Positions 1 through 10,139 of a stretch of DNA of 64,000 nucleotides are shown here, in pieces. The stretch is from Nereocystis luetkeana. Lineage: Eukaryota > Sar > Phaeophyceae > Laminariales > Laminariaceae. Location: contig JARUPZ010000024.1 in the NCBI GenBank assembly GCA_031213475.1, positions 9,613,324 to 9,677,323 on the forward strand, written 5' to 3'. Within the stretch, counting starts at the first letter, position 1. Each line of letters opens with the position of its first letter. The notes beneath the pieces are model-generated. The model saw only the letters and a program-made list of their open reading frames with translations, was not told where the DNA came from and did not search any database. The position numbers were made by a program, and so were the translations under genes.

Positions 1-920
1 GTTACTACAGTAGTAATAGCAACAAATAAGTACCTTCTTTTTTAGGTTTTTGTCTGCTATTAATGGTCTCCTTTTTGCTTCCCTGGTGTCCGCAGTGGTG
101 GAGTGCGTATGCTTGTTTTTTGTTTTTGCCTCTGTTTTTGCTTGAGGTATTTCTTCCACTCCAGAGTTATTGGAGCCTGTCCTGCGACCACGGACTGCAT
201 TGAATTGTGAGTTAATGTGAGGACAACAACAACAACCCGGTAATATATAACGTTGACGCCAAATTGACGTTTCTTAAGAGTGACACGAGTACACGATTAC
301 TCTGTTTGGCTTTTTTTGTTCAAAAGCACTGAAAACTGAAAATATGATTTGAAAATAAGAGAATACGAAAATACCTACTGCTGATGCGTCTGCCATACGA
401 GTATACGCGTTGTGGTACTCATCATATACCAGGTAGACAATCACGGCTCGATCTCGAGATTTTTCCCAACCTCATGTCTCTTCAGCCCGCTTAAAAAAAA
501 CTCAGAAAACCGTTTTGCCCAAAATTGGCGCTGCTGACGCTGCTTTCGCCTCCAGCGACCGGCAACCTCCATCCACTTGTGTGGAACGCTTGGTTGTGAC
601 GTTCGTGGGACGGGTTATGTCAATATTCGGGGGACGAGTCCTGATCGAGGTTAGCTTGGGGGTTAAGACGAGTCGAGCGTAACCTTCTTCACCATCGGTT
701 CGATTCGGCATCAACTTTGTTTGGAGCGATATTGCGATATTGCCTGGTGGCTGTGCCTATCGGCGTGCGATCCAGGTGCTCAGTGCGTAGTGGACCCTGC
801 TGGCGACTTTTTTTGCTCGGAGGGTCAGTTTGAAGGACTCAGGCCCGGGTGGAATCAGGTCGGCGTGGTATCAAGCATACCAAACATTAAGGCGTGGCTC
901 GATAATTTTGTCGGACCTCG
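1..920. other. No supportable gene
   Basis: The first 200 bp resemble 44.80-44.90 kb (ACTCCAGAG...GGAGCCTGTCCTG and GCGACCACGGACT). At 490-715 a GC-richer block is open on both strands, but I see no family match or splice context. Confidence 0.4.
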
Positions 921-1010
921 ACTCTTTTAGGACCGCAGTGCCGTTTTGGACACAAACGACTTATAATTTTGAGTGTATTGTCCCCGATTGGGACTGCGGT
1001 CCTGAAGGGG
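921..1010 (+). mobile_element. CCCTTTTAG-type TIR element
   Basis: CTTTTAGGACCGCAGTGCCG at the left and GACTGCGGTCCTGAAGGGG at the right are inverted. About 90 bp, non-coding. Confidence 0.75.
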
Positions 1011-1411
1011 TGGTAAATTTGAGCCCTCCTCACATGAGGCTATTATCTTGTTCCATGGTGGGGGGAATATCATACCTGGTACAGCAGTAGTGAATACCAT
1101 GTACCTGGTAGTGAGTATTAATAGGGAATCCTGATGTTGTGAGACGGACGCCCCGGGCAGGTTGATCTCTTGTGTGGTTGTTGTGTGGTACCTGGTAAAT
1201 AAGACCTTGTGTGTGCGACCTTGAAGTTGTGCATGATGACGCGACACCCTCTATAGGGGAAGGGGGCCTGGTATCCACCTTGATTGTACTTTCGCGATTT
1301 CATAGTTTCCCCCGGGCAGGCGAAGTTCTGAAAATGCACGCGCGTCTTCCGGCCATGCTCCCTGCCTCCGCTCGCATGTTCATACTGTGGGTATTCATAT
1401 TTATACTATTA

Positions 1412-1510
1412 CGGGGGGCCATAGTTAATAGGACCTGTGGTGTACATAAAAACCTATATATTCAACCATTTCTACTAACAATATTTGGTCCTATTAACTA
1501 TGGTCCCCCG
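1412..1510 (+). mobile_element. 99-bp TIR element, copy 1
   Basis: Inverted ends CGGGGGGCCATAGTTAATAG / CTATTAACTATGGTCCCCCG, flanked by TA on both sides within CTATTA...TAGTAG. It is non-coding and of MITE type. TA duplication suggests a Tc1/mariner-class transposase acting in trans. Confidence 0.85.
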
Positions 1511-1753
1511 TAGTAGGTACCCTGACCTGAGAGAAAAGGCACGTTAAGAGAATACGAGTGGATTCAAGAGAGGCCAAAAAAACAAAAAAAAAACAAAAAA
1601 TCGGGTCGAGCACTAAATCTGTAATATACAGACATTTTCCGCTGGCCGTGGGTAAGAGATGACAAGTGGATCAAGTGGATTCGGCCTCTACCACACCTCT
1701 CTCAACCCTTCAACTGCTGCACTCTACAGAAATTTAGTTTGACTCTAATTCCA

Positions 1754-1797
1754 AGTGTTTTGTCCTCGCAACGGGACTGCAGTCTAACAAGGGGGTC
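1754..1797 (+). mobile_element. Half of a CCCTTTTAG-type element
   Basis: Right half only: TGTTTTGTCC...CGGGACTGCAGTCTAACAAG. A copy of the 'CTCGACGA' family follows at 1.86 kb. Confidence 0.5.
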
Positions 1798-1854
1798 AAG
1801 TCGGGGTGCCCACTTAAAGTTACAGATGGTGCTGGCTGTACCGCCGTGTAACAC

Positions 1855-2215
1855 GCAAGATAACACATGCATGTGTAGCACACCCCTTCAAACATTAAAA
1901 AAAAAAAATCCTCGATTACAACAAGCACCCAAACGCCGAACGATTTTTCTATGCAAAATATCTCGACGGCATTTTTTCATTTTTTCAAGGCCACCATTTT
2001 TTCTTCTTTTGTGTACTACTGCTGTGTACTACTGCTGTGTACTACTGCTGTGTACTACTGCTGTGTACTACTGCTGTGTACTACTGCTGTGTACTACTGC
2101 TGTGTACTACTGCTGTGTACTACTGCTGTGTAGTGTATGCCCTCCTTCCCCTTGAGAAAATCGGCTCGGAAATTCGTTCCATCCTGTGGGTGTGATATCG
2201 CGAGTGGGTATACAA
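1855..2215 (+). repeat. 'CTCGACGA' dispersed family
   Basis: Shared blocks: ACACGCAAGATAACA, AAACGCCGAACGATTTTTCT, ATATCTCGACGGCATTTTTT, GAGAAAATCGGCTCGGAAAT, TCCTGTGGGTGTGATATCGC. A 13-bp minisatellite sits in the middle. Confidence 0.65.
2011..2133 (+). repeat. 13-bp minisatellite, about 9.5 copies
   Basis: Unit GTGTACTACTGCT repeated without error, inside a 'CTCGACGA' family copy. Each unit contains the TACTACTGCTG word that also occurs singly elsewhere. Confidence 0.95.
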
Positions 2216-2479
2216 GGTTATGCGGTACCCTAAATCGGTACGGACTGGGTGTGCTCCACTCGTAATAGGTATGCAAGTATGGTTTCAAGTGTATACTACA
2301 GAGTTGTGAGTTTATGACTGACATGTACGTCTGATATCGAAAGAAGGATTGGGAGCCAGTATATAATAGTTCGATTACTATTAATATTACTCTGTACAGC
2401 AGCAGCAGCAGTAGTGCAACATTGCGACCACAAAAAAAACCCTGCGCGTGTTCCTCACGTTGGACCGTTTTTCTCTCCG

Positions 2480-2680
2480 TCGACATTCATCCAGCGCACC
2501 AGGTGTCTGTGCTGACAGAGAGATATGATACGAGCTCTGTGGTCACGAAGGCACGAAACAGAGATCATGGCACTAGTATTATATACTGGTGTGCATTTTA
2601 ATGCAGCAATTGGAGAGTAGAGACAACGTATTGGCATGCCATTGTACTGGATACGAAAGGCACAGCATGGCACCTTGATC
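2480..2680 (+). repeat. Dispersed repeat shared with 43.79-43.96 kb
   Basis: CGACATTCATCCAGCGCACC, GTGCTGACAGAGAGA, GGAGAGTAGAGACAACG, GCCATTGTACTGGATACGA; the other copy has the same order. Confidence 0.55.
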
Positions 2681-2746
2681 ATGTTTATTTTGTTAATAGT
2701 ACAACAGCAGTACCAGGTACAGGAAATACGTGTCGAACAAACGACG

Positions 2747-2859
2747 ATCGCTGTATTGGCCCTATTAATGGGAAGTAGTTTAATAGTCTAAATACTAACA
2801 CCATCGCTGTATTGGCCCTATTAATAGGAAGTAGTTTAATAGTCTAAACACTAACACCA
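2747..2859 (+). repeat. 56-bp tandem duplication
   Basis: TCGCTGTATTGGCCCTATTA...CTAACACCA occurs twice with three or so differences; one copy has CTATTAATAG, the other CTATTAATGG. Confidence 0.9.
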
Positions 2860-4490
2860 TGTATTAATGATGAACTATCATGGGGCCTGCTGGAGTACAT
2901 GAGGGATATGGGAGGTGTCCGAAGACGATCTGAGATAAACTTTCGTTGCTATTCTTAATAATAGTCATCGAGAGTGCGAGAGTATGGTTCCGCCACACAA
3001 TACACAACCCATCAACGTACCCACATCCAACGGAACCCCAACAGACCTCTGTGCCAATGATTTCAGAGTTTTGGAGGCGTTTGGGGCCAACATCCGGTTT
3101 GACCTGTTATCCAGTCAACCAGTTAAAAACTTTACAAAATGAACCCCGGTTAGTAGCGCTTTTTGCTTCGGAGAGTAACGCCTCCTTATCCGTTTTTCGA
3201 TGTTTTTATTTTTCCTCGTATGTGCCCACCCCTTCTGCCGTCTCACATTATGATGGCTAAAAGCACTACGTATTTGTGCGCTTTTACTGTCCTTCTTATG
3301 TGGGAGCGCGGCAGTGCAGGGAGTATACCGCCCCGAGCGTCTCACACAGCTCCTTGCATCGATCGTAGAGTGTAGTGCTGCTGACATTCAATATCAACAT
3401 TCCCTAAACCTAGTTGCCCGCTTTGCTTGCTGTGTCCGTCGTTCCTATTTATTTTTCGTTTTCGCTCTTTACCCCTTTAGAACTCCAGTCCCGGTGGGGG
3501 GACAAGGCAGTCAAATTCCACAACTAATTTGTCCCCAATTGTTCCCAAAACGAGACTGCAGTCCTAAAAGGGTTAACCTCGCTATGACTGAACTCCCGTA
3601 TTGAGGACGAATTTCTTGGAACCACTGTATAGTCGTGTGTGTTTGTGTGTGCACAACAGTGCACTAAATAGCAGAAGGGTTACTTGCCCAAAAAGGTGGG
3701 TGATATCGGTTTCTCGACGTAGTCGTGCTGTTGTCGATATGTCGATCCCATGGTCAATGACCGACGGAGACAATCTCGCCCCCGTGCACAGACAACGCAC
3801 GGTGAGTCAGACGGTAGACGGCAGAGCAATTGATCCAGCCCGACACGTCAGCGTGCACCGCACACCCAGCCACCTCGCCCAAACACTGCAGACACTGCAG
3901 ACACTGCAGGTGTTGCGTTCTCAATTTTCACCGCTTTTGAGACGCCTTGTTTATCGATTATCGACATCAGCACGAGGAGTACGAACTTGTCAAGCGACTA
4001 CGACTAGAAATAGAGAAAGCACCCAGCAATACAAGTATCTACCATTATTACTATGTTGGGCGCGTGTCGCACAGCTTCTTATTTATTTCTGACACGAATC
4101 CACCTTTTTTTCATTTTATTTCTTATCCTCCGGCGGTTAGGTAAAGCTGACCGCGTTTCCGCGTGTAGTATCAATAGAATGCTTGCCATGCGTCAATTTT
4201 CCCCGTCGCTCCCGTTGCAACAGTAGTAGAACAAGTTGCTGGTAGCTCGGGCTCGTGAGTATGTTCACCCGACCTGATGCCCTGATGACCGGGTGCGGTG
4301 GCATGGTGGCACCCTGCCCCTGCGGGCCGGGCTGTTTCGTGCTTCGTGTGGGCGATGCCGAATGTTGTACATACGCGACGTCATTTTTATTGGCCGATAT
4401 TCCCTGTCAACTCCTAAAAGGGTTACCGTGTTCCGGTACAGGCAATAAATACTACCAGGTATTGATAATATCAATATCACAGCAGTAGTA
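2860..4490. other. Non-coding as far as seen, apart from one TIR element
   Basis: There is a CTGCAGACA triplet at 3.89-3.91 kb and otherwise unique sequence. The element at 3471 is the only repeat I can define. Confidence 0.4.
3471..3572 (+). mobile_element. CCCTTTTAG-type TIR element
   Basis: ACCCCTTTAGAACTCCAGTC ... GACTGCAGTCCTAAAAGGGT, followed by TAA. Interior with GGGGACAA / TTGTCCCC typical of the family. Confidence 0.8.
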
Positions 4491-4494
4491 GTAT

Positions 4495-4715
4495 GAGACA
4501 TATGATCAGATAGCGCACACAGCCTCTTGGATGAGCAATCACACTCATGTTCTCGACAATGGGAAGGGTGCAAACGCCGAGCGATACGTCTATGGGGGCA
4601 TATCTCGACGAGAATTCCCAGAGCCAGCCTTTTGTCGTGCGTGCCGCCTTTGTTTTGGAGAAAATCGCCTTGGAAATTCCGCCCAGGGTGTGTGTTATGA
4701 TATCATCATATTGCC
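4495..4715 (+). repeat. 'CTCGACGA' dispersed family
   Basis: CAAACGCCGAGCGATACGTC, CATATCTCGACGAGAATTCC, GGAGAAAATCGCCTTGGAAA, CCAGGGTGTGTGTTATGATA in family order. Confidence 0.7.
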
Positions 4716-5854
4716 ATATCTCTCGTGTTGTAAAGGTATACCTGGTAGGAGTGGTATGCACCCGGTATGTATGTAGGCACAAGGCACACCCCCAAAATAA
4801 ATGCCAGGTGTGCTGTGAATTAGAAACCGGTCATTTTGGACGTGTCAAGCAAGGCCTTTGATGACCTTCGTATACTAGTTTTATTAATAGTGTAGGGTGG
4901 GGTCAATCAAGAGGTCAAACCGCTGTCTCCTATAATAGCATATTTTCTCACAAGCGGCATGAATGCACATATCACTACTAAACCCCGAAGCCAAGGGCGC
5001 GCCTAATTGCACTCGTAAAACTGCGACAGTGGCTGCAACCCACATGCTGTGGACAGAGTTGCTGTGTTCCGTGGCAGGCAGTGTCGCGTGTCCACTCGCG
5101 TGCGTCTGCTATTCTCGCGCAGCTTTGCGCGTGACACAGACGGTAGGCGAGTCAGCACTGCGACTTCTTCTGCCTGTCGATGTGCACACAGACATTAACC
5201 CTTCCCCTTCCGTCGGCATGAGATCAGGCTAGCTATTTCGAGCAACCAATGAAAATGTCACAATCGGCTATGCAATTATTACCTGGTATGTTTATTCGTC
5301 TTAGTGTTTGAAGGTGAAACGCCTTGTCGGACCAACCCAACAGATTACACCACGCCTAATTTGTTTTGGTCAGGACATCCACTCCACCCTCACGCTGATC
5401 CTGATTCGCACCGCGCTCCCACTTAGCGGTGCAGAAATAAAGTCAGCCCTCGGCAGGACCTTGCGGTATATTACCGGAGGCCCGAGAGCGCGAAGCGGGA
5501 GCCGTACTTATGTGGGTTGCGATTTGCGCTGCAGTTCTAGAATTGCGATCAGCGCTCGCTAACCCGAAGCTAGCGGCCAGCCTGGAAATAGACTGGAAGG
5601 TGGTGCGGTGCTCATGGTGTGTCACGTGGTGCGATGGGTGAGATGTTGGTTAGGATGGGACTACCTCTACGATTGAAGTTGCGGGTGGGTGGGTGGGTGA
5701 GTGTGTGTGGGTGCTCAACTTTAGGGAAGGCGAAGGCGTCGCTTTTTTTCAATATTGCTCTGCTCTACGCTTGTACCTGTAAATGGAAGGGCAGCGACCC
5801 AAAAGAGGTACATTTGGCACCGACTATTGGGTTACTGTTAGGTGTGATGCATAG

Positions 5855-6062
5855 GATAACACCCCCTCTCGGACGATTTTCCGATCTGATTTTTTCGATG
5901 ACGGGGAGAATGTACTGTGTGCGCCGAGCGACGCATATATGGAAACATGCCGACGAGATATTCCCAAGGGCGCCATTGTCGTTGTGTGTGTGTGTCCCTT
6001 AAGGCATGGTTTGGAGAAGGTCTGCTCTGAAATTCGTGCCTGGGGGTGTGTTCATCTTGATT
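5855..6062 (+). repeat. 'CTCGACGA' dispersed family
   Basis: ACACCCCCTCTCGGACGATT, GCGCCGAGCGACGCATATAT, GCCGACGAGATATTCCCAAG, TGAAATTCGTGCCTGGGGGT in family order. Confidence 0.7.
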
Positions 6063-6111
6063 ATAGTGTACGTTACCTGGTCAACGCCCCCACTGAGGGA
6101 GGTAGGCCCTG

Positions 6112-6410
6112 TCTGAAGTGTACGTACCTGTATATGCTAGAGCAATTGGCCCGAAACTCGCAATCCTGGTACGCTTGTAGGGGGGGTCCGTTTGCCATCT
6201 CTGTACCTGTATTGGTGAGGGCAATGGCCAAACGTGGGCACTCCTGGTATTCCTGTATGTAGTTTGAAGTCCGCTTGGCATAGCTAATGTAATGGCAATG
6301 GCCAGAGACCAGTACACGCGGGACGTTTGTGCGGAGACGTCCGTTTGTCAATACATCCAGATGTGAGGGCACTTGCCAAAGACCGGTACACGTGGTACCG
6401 GTTGTTGGCC
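6112..6410 (+). repeat. Tandem repeat of about 80-85 bp, 4 units
   Basis: Each unit has a CCTGTAT/AGTACACG-type start, GGCAATGGCC-like core and GTCCGTTTG. The copies are diverged. Confidence 0.7.
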
Positions 6411-6592
6411 TTTTTTACTCTGTCGGCGCTGTTACCATTTACCAGGTATTCATTTCCGCGCGTCGAGCTGCTCCCGGCGAGGCTGCGCTGTCAATTTGTA
6501 GCTACGTACGGACATCAGACCCAAGAGGTTGTTGTGTGCGTACTGTGCTTTGTTTAGACGAAACCGCCAATGCTACCATCGTATGTCCCTTG

Positions 6593-6686
6593 ACCCTTTG
6601 ATACTTAACTGCAGTCCCGTTTTGGGGACGAACTACTCAAATTCTGAGCAAATGGTCCCCACCCCGGCACTGCGGTCCTGAAAGGG
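6593..6686 (+). mobile_element. CCCTTTTAG-type TIR element
   Basis: GACCCTTTGAT...ACTGCAGTCCCGTTTTGG on the left and CACTGCGGTCCTGAAAGGGT on the right. Directly followed by a copy of the 'CTCGACGA' family. Confidence 0.78.
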
Positions 6687-6689
6687 TGA

Positions 6690-6850
6690 AGATTGTCCCT
6701 TGAGATTGCACACCCCCTCGAAGGAATTTCCAACCTTATCTTGACGAGATTTTCCCAACGCCGCCGTTTTTGTGGCACGCGCTCCCCTGCTTTTGGAATG
6801 AAAAGAAAACGGCTCTGAATTTTGTCCCAGGGGCGGTCTGTTTTTTTTTT
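6690..6850 (+). repeat. 'CTCGACGA' dispersed family, short copy
   Basis: CACCCCCTCGAAGG, TTGACGAGATTTTCCCAACG, TTTTGTCCCAGGGG in family order. Confidence 0.55.
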
Positions 6851-7014
6851 GCGTGTGATTCGGTACCCAACAACTTCCATTGCCCTAGTGTCCATACTGT
6901 CATTACGACGCGTGCACGCCTCCCAGGACATGGTCTACCTGATATCAATAGTGAACAATCACACCTCGCTCAACAACTGTTTTTTTATGTCCAATGCATA
7001 GGGCTCTTCACGGG

Positions 7015-7185
7015 CCGGATCGTGTCGGGTCGCCCATACCCTTTCCCGACCGGACCTGACCCGCGAGGTTTAACCCGTAACCTTGCCCGACCCTTTCCCG
7101 ACCGGACCTGACCCGCGAGGTTTAACCCGTAACCTTGCCCGACGCAACCTGACCCGCGAGGATTGACCCGACCCGCGAACAGCCC
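7015..7185 (+). repeat. CCCGACC-rich tandem repeat
   Basis: About 55-bp unit with CCCGACCGGACCTGACCC and GCGAGGTTTAACCCGTAACC, roughly 2.5 copies. A related block is at 9.18-9.31 kb. Confidence 0.8.
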
Positions 7186-7289
7186 CGGCTATATCTTATA
7201 TCGAACAACGTGTTGTACGGGCTTAGACTTTGGGGCTCTCAACGCGATTTGTCAACCTTTTAGCACTCTACGGGGCGACCCCTTTGCCG

Positions 7290-7565
7290 AGTGCTGCGAT
7301 ACTTTCACAGTCCGGACAGACCACAGAGATCATCGATTCTCGCTTCATGATCCCAGTATTTCAGGGCAGATATATAGATGTATTCATGATCTGTATGATC
7401 TGTATGATCTGTATGATCCGTGTGGTCTAGCTCATGTTGCCGGGCGGGAGCCGTATAACCTGCATGATCTAGGACAATTTTCATGGGTTCTTGGATCTGT
7501 AACATACAGATCCTTCACGAGATGCCGTAACGGCGGGTTAGGATCTAGATGATCTACGGTAGATG
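7290..7565 (-). repeat. 'GATC' dispersed family, reverse
   Basis: Reverse order of the same blocks: ATCATCGATTC, CTAGCTCATGTTGCCGGGCG, CTGCATGATCTAGGACA, GATGCCGTAACGGCGGGTTA. Contains a short ATCTGTATG array. Confidence 0.65.
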
Positions 7566-8237
7566 GTGACCGGTCCGGCGTGTGGAAGGTTTTGATAGCC
7601 CAAGAGGCGTCCCTCTTGAGCAACCTTTTTTTCGTACAATACTGAAACGTAGCACGATGTCGGAGATGCTTTCATGGTATTTTTGTTATTGCTGCTGTCA
7701 TCACTAAGATTCGCACCTGGTAGTTTCGATTGGCGCGATGGCTTTCATACTGTTATGCTCTTGGTTGTTTTGATGTCTCGTATTTTCGACCTTCTTGGCC
7801 TACTTGGCCTGTACCTGGTATCTCTCATGCTAAGGACGCAAAATATTAATAGAGGAGGGCGGGTGTGGCTCAATATCTTGGGGTAGAAATGACGGTTTGA
7901 AAGCAAAACCAACAACAGCTGCAGCGACAACAACCGCAAGCACCACTGTTACCGCTACTACGTTTCGAGGAGGGAGTGCCTAGATGTTCATGTTGTTTCA
8001 GTGCAATTGCGTAAAAAATTGCGATGATATAGTTATATATAGCTGGTATTAATAGTTATTCACGGCGGTATTGTATATACCAGGTACGCAATTTAATTGT
8101 TGTGGAACTCCCACTTTTGCCTTGCGGCAGCTGCCGCTCTTGCCCAACAAACTTTCTTGACAAGTTGAATACTTTTCTTGGTGCTGCTCTGCAAGGCTTA
8201 GTCTGGGTTGTGCACTGAGACCCGTGTTGCCCAGCTG

Positions 8238-8582
8238 GTCGCCCCGGTAGTTCAAGTGGTTAACCTCGAATTCTACTTGTTTGAGTCCTGGGTTCGAGCC
8301 CCAGGTGGGTCGGACTTTGACTTTATTTGCAAAATAAAAATAAAAAAGGATTCAATTGTTGAGAGCGCCTTGCAGCGTGGGTAGACACATTTCGATGCGA
8401 GTCGACGAGGGAAGAAAACACTGAAATCTTCTCGCGATAAAAATGAAGGCACGTACCGTAGCGGGAAGGGGGTAGAAGAGCCTGCTATGTGACCCCGGAT
8501 CTGAGTTACGAGTTGGAAGGAGAGAGAGAAGAAGATGGGCGAAGATAGTGAATGGGATGAGCAAAAAAAAAAAAAAAAAAAC
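8238..8582 (+). mobile_element. tRNA-derived SINE, most complete copy
   Basis: A tRNA-like head holds an A box TAGTTCAAGTGG (8248-8259) and a B box GGTTCGAGCCC (8291-8301) inside a perfect T-arm (CTGGG / CCCAG). The body follows (GAGAGCGCCTTGCAGCGTG, GCGAGTCGACGAGGGAAGAA, CTTCTCGCGATAAAAATGAA, GCCTGCTATGTGACCCCGGA), then an A-run of about 20. No ORF; it would depend on a LINE in trans. Confidence 0.8.
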
Positions 8583-9174
8583 ATCCTGAGTTTTTTGTTA
8601 GTATTTGTCTTGCCCGATTCCGGTCAACAACTTTTTTTTTGTTATTTCTGCTGTATATTGTATATACCCTGGTATATTGTATCATGTATATACTACTTTG
8701 TAGTAGCACGGCAGTAATTGGTATTGAATGTACTACCATATAAAATAATAAGAATACGTCCAACATCTATCGTACCGTGTGCGCTCCAATACAGCAGCTC
8801 CAGCTGCGTTATTTAAGAGAGCCGCCAGGGTACCAGGGTATACACTACGTGCTTCGGCTGCTGTCGGAGTACCCGTATTGTTTATAGGAGTTGTTGCCCT
8901 CTGGCAGACGAAGTTGTCCTGAGTGTGACCTATACAGGGCTATGCAGCATCACGACAGGCCTACCCTGTATCGTACTTGAACATCTATATCGTAGTATGC
9001 CCATACGTAGTAACGGAAGACGGAAGATTTTACCGTTGACTAACTGTGTAGCCCTGTGGGTATATTTACGTTCCGGATATACCTAACGGATGTACTGTTA
9101 CCCTGCTGTCGGTCGACTTTCGGCTGGTGTTATTCTTACACGCGACATTTTTCTCGGGGCTCTCCACAGATCAT

Positions 9175-9315
9175 GTCCCGATCTGCGGGTCGGGTTCAAT
9201 AAGTCTTCAAAATATCACGGGTCGGTAAGGGTAAGGAGGTTTTCAAAATCTCACGACTCGAGCCTGACTCGACCCGACCCGACCCGACCCGCGAGGTTTG
9301 ACCTATAACCCGTGA
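9175..9315 (+). repeat. Second CCCGACC-rich block
   Basis: GACCCGACCCGACCCGACCC then GCGAGGTTTGACCTATAACC, like the end of the 7.1-kb block. Confidence 0.75.
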
Positions 9316-9435
9316 ACAGCGCTGAGTTTTATGTTTTTATGAGTCTTGCTCCCTCACTGCAAAGTGCGAGAGGGCGAGTTGGCAAGCATTGATTGATGAT
9401 GTACCTGGTATTGTTTAGAAGATGTACTCTGTAGT

Positions 9436-9500
9436 GCAGAAGCCTATGCGTGATAAGAAGGAAGGCATGTACCAGGGGGGGGAGGACCTGTGGTCCCCGC
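9436..9500 (+). mobile_element. SINE body fragment
   Basis: GCGTGATAAGAAGGAAGGCA, TGTACC and GACCTGTGGTCCCC match the middle of the SINE body. Confidence 0.4.
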
Positions 9501-9711
9501 GGCTACTGCTACAGTATACGTAAGCATAGTCCAGAAGGTCGCCTCGGGCACAACACGTCGCACGAGTTGATTTCGAAAGAAAAAGTGACGCAAGCAAAAT
9601 ATTGAGGATATTGGCTGGTATTAGACGAGATGTACCGGGTTCTTTACCCCTGTTCTATTCATGACAGGGCAGTCATATCAGGACAGGAATTCTTCAACAC
9701 GTCAGGCAGAT

Positions 9712-10135
9712 CACGATCTACCTTATATACAGCAGTAGATCAACTGGACCATAACCTGCCGTTACGAGATGTTGTGCAAGATCTATCTGCATGAAGCAGG
9801 TCCGACCCACGAAATATGTCCTACTGCTGTGTAGATCATACTTGTACTGATTAGGTGTCTTCCATTCGGCAACTTGAACTACTGTACTGTACTGCAGATC
9901 ATGCAGGTACAAAATCTGGGATATATTTGCCCTGGAAGACCTATTAATAGCTGATAAAAATGTATGTACCAAGTATACATTAATAGTGGGCATACAATAC
10001 AGATCGTATGCATCCCATCCACCCGGCAACGGCAAGGTGAGATAGACCATACTCGTACAGACCAGGGTGGCATCTTGATGCCCCCTGGAATATGCAGATC
10101 ATCATCAACTGGGAATCGATTTCCTGTCCGAGGTG
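9712..10135 (+). repeat. 'GATC' dispersed family
   Basis: Same block order as the 24.2-kb copy: AACCTGCCGTTACGAGATG, GACCCACGAAATATGTCCTA, CCACCCGGCAACGG, GGGAATCGATTTCCTGTCCG. Longer because of internal insertions. Confidence 0.65.
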
Positions 10136-10139
10136 TAAC

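Noticed and set aside
3601-4092. 163-codon plus-strand frame
   Set aside because: Begins at TTG, contains CTGCAGACA repeats, and lacks any recognisable domain.
5443-5562. TLRYITG reading reminiscent of a Copia-type polyprotein
   Set aside because: Only one short word matches, and the following residues do not fit the RNase H region.
7230-7270. GLDFGALNAI reading that recalls the Hsp70 DFGTT loop, as a candidate N-terminal exon for the HSPA12-like gene
   Set aside because: The GTT residues are missing, no good acceptor or donor frames it, and it lies beside a GATC-family copy.
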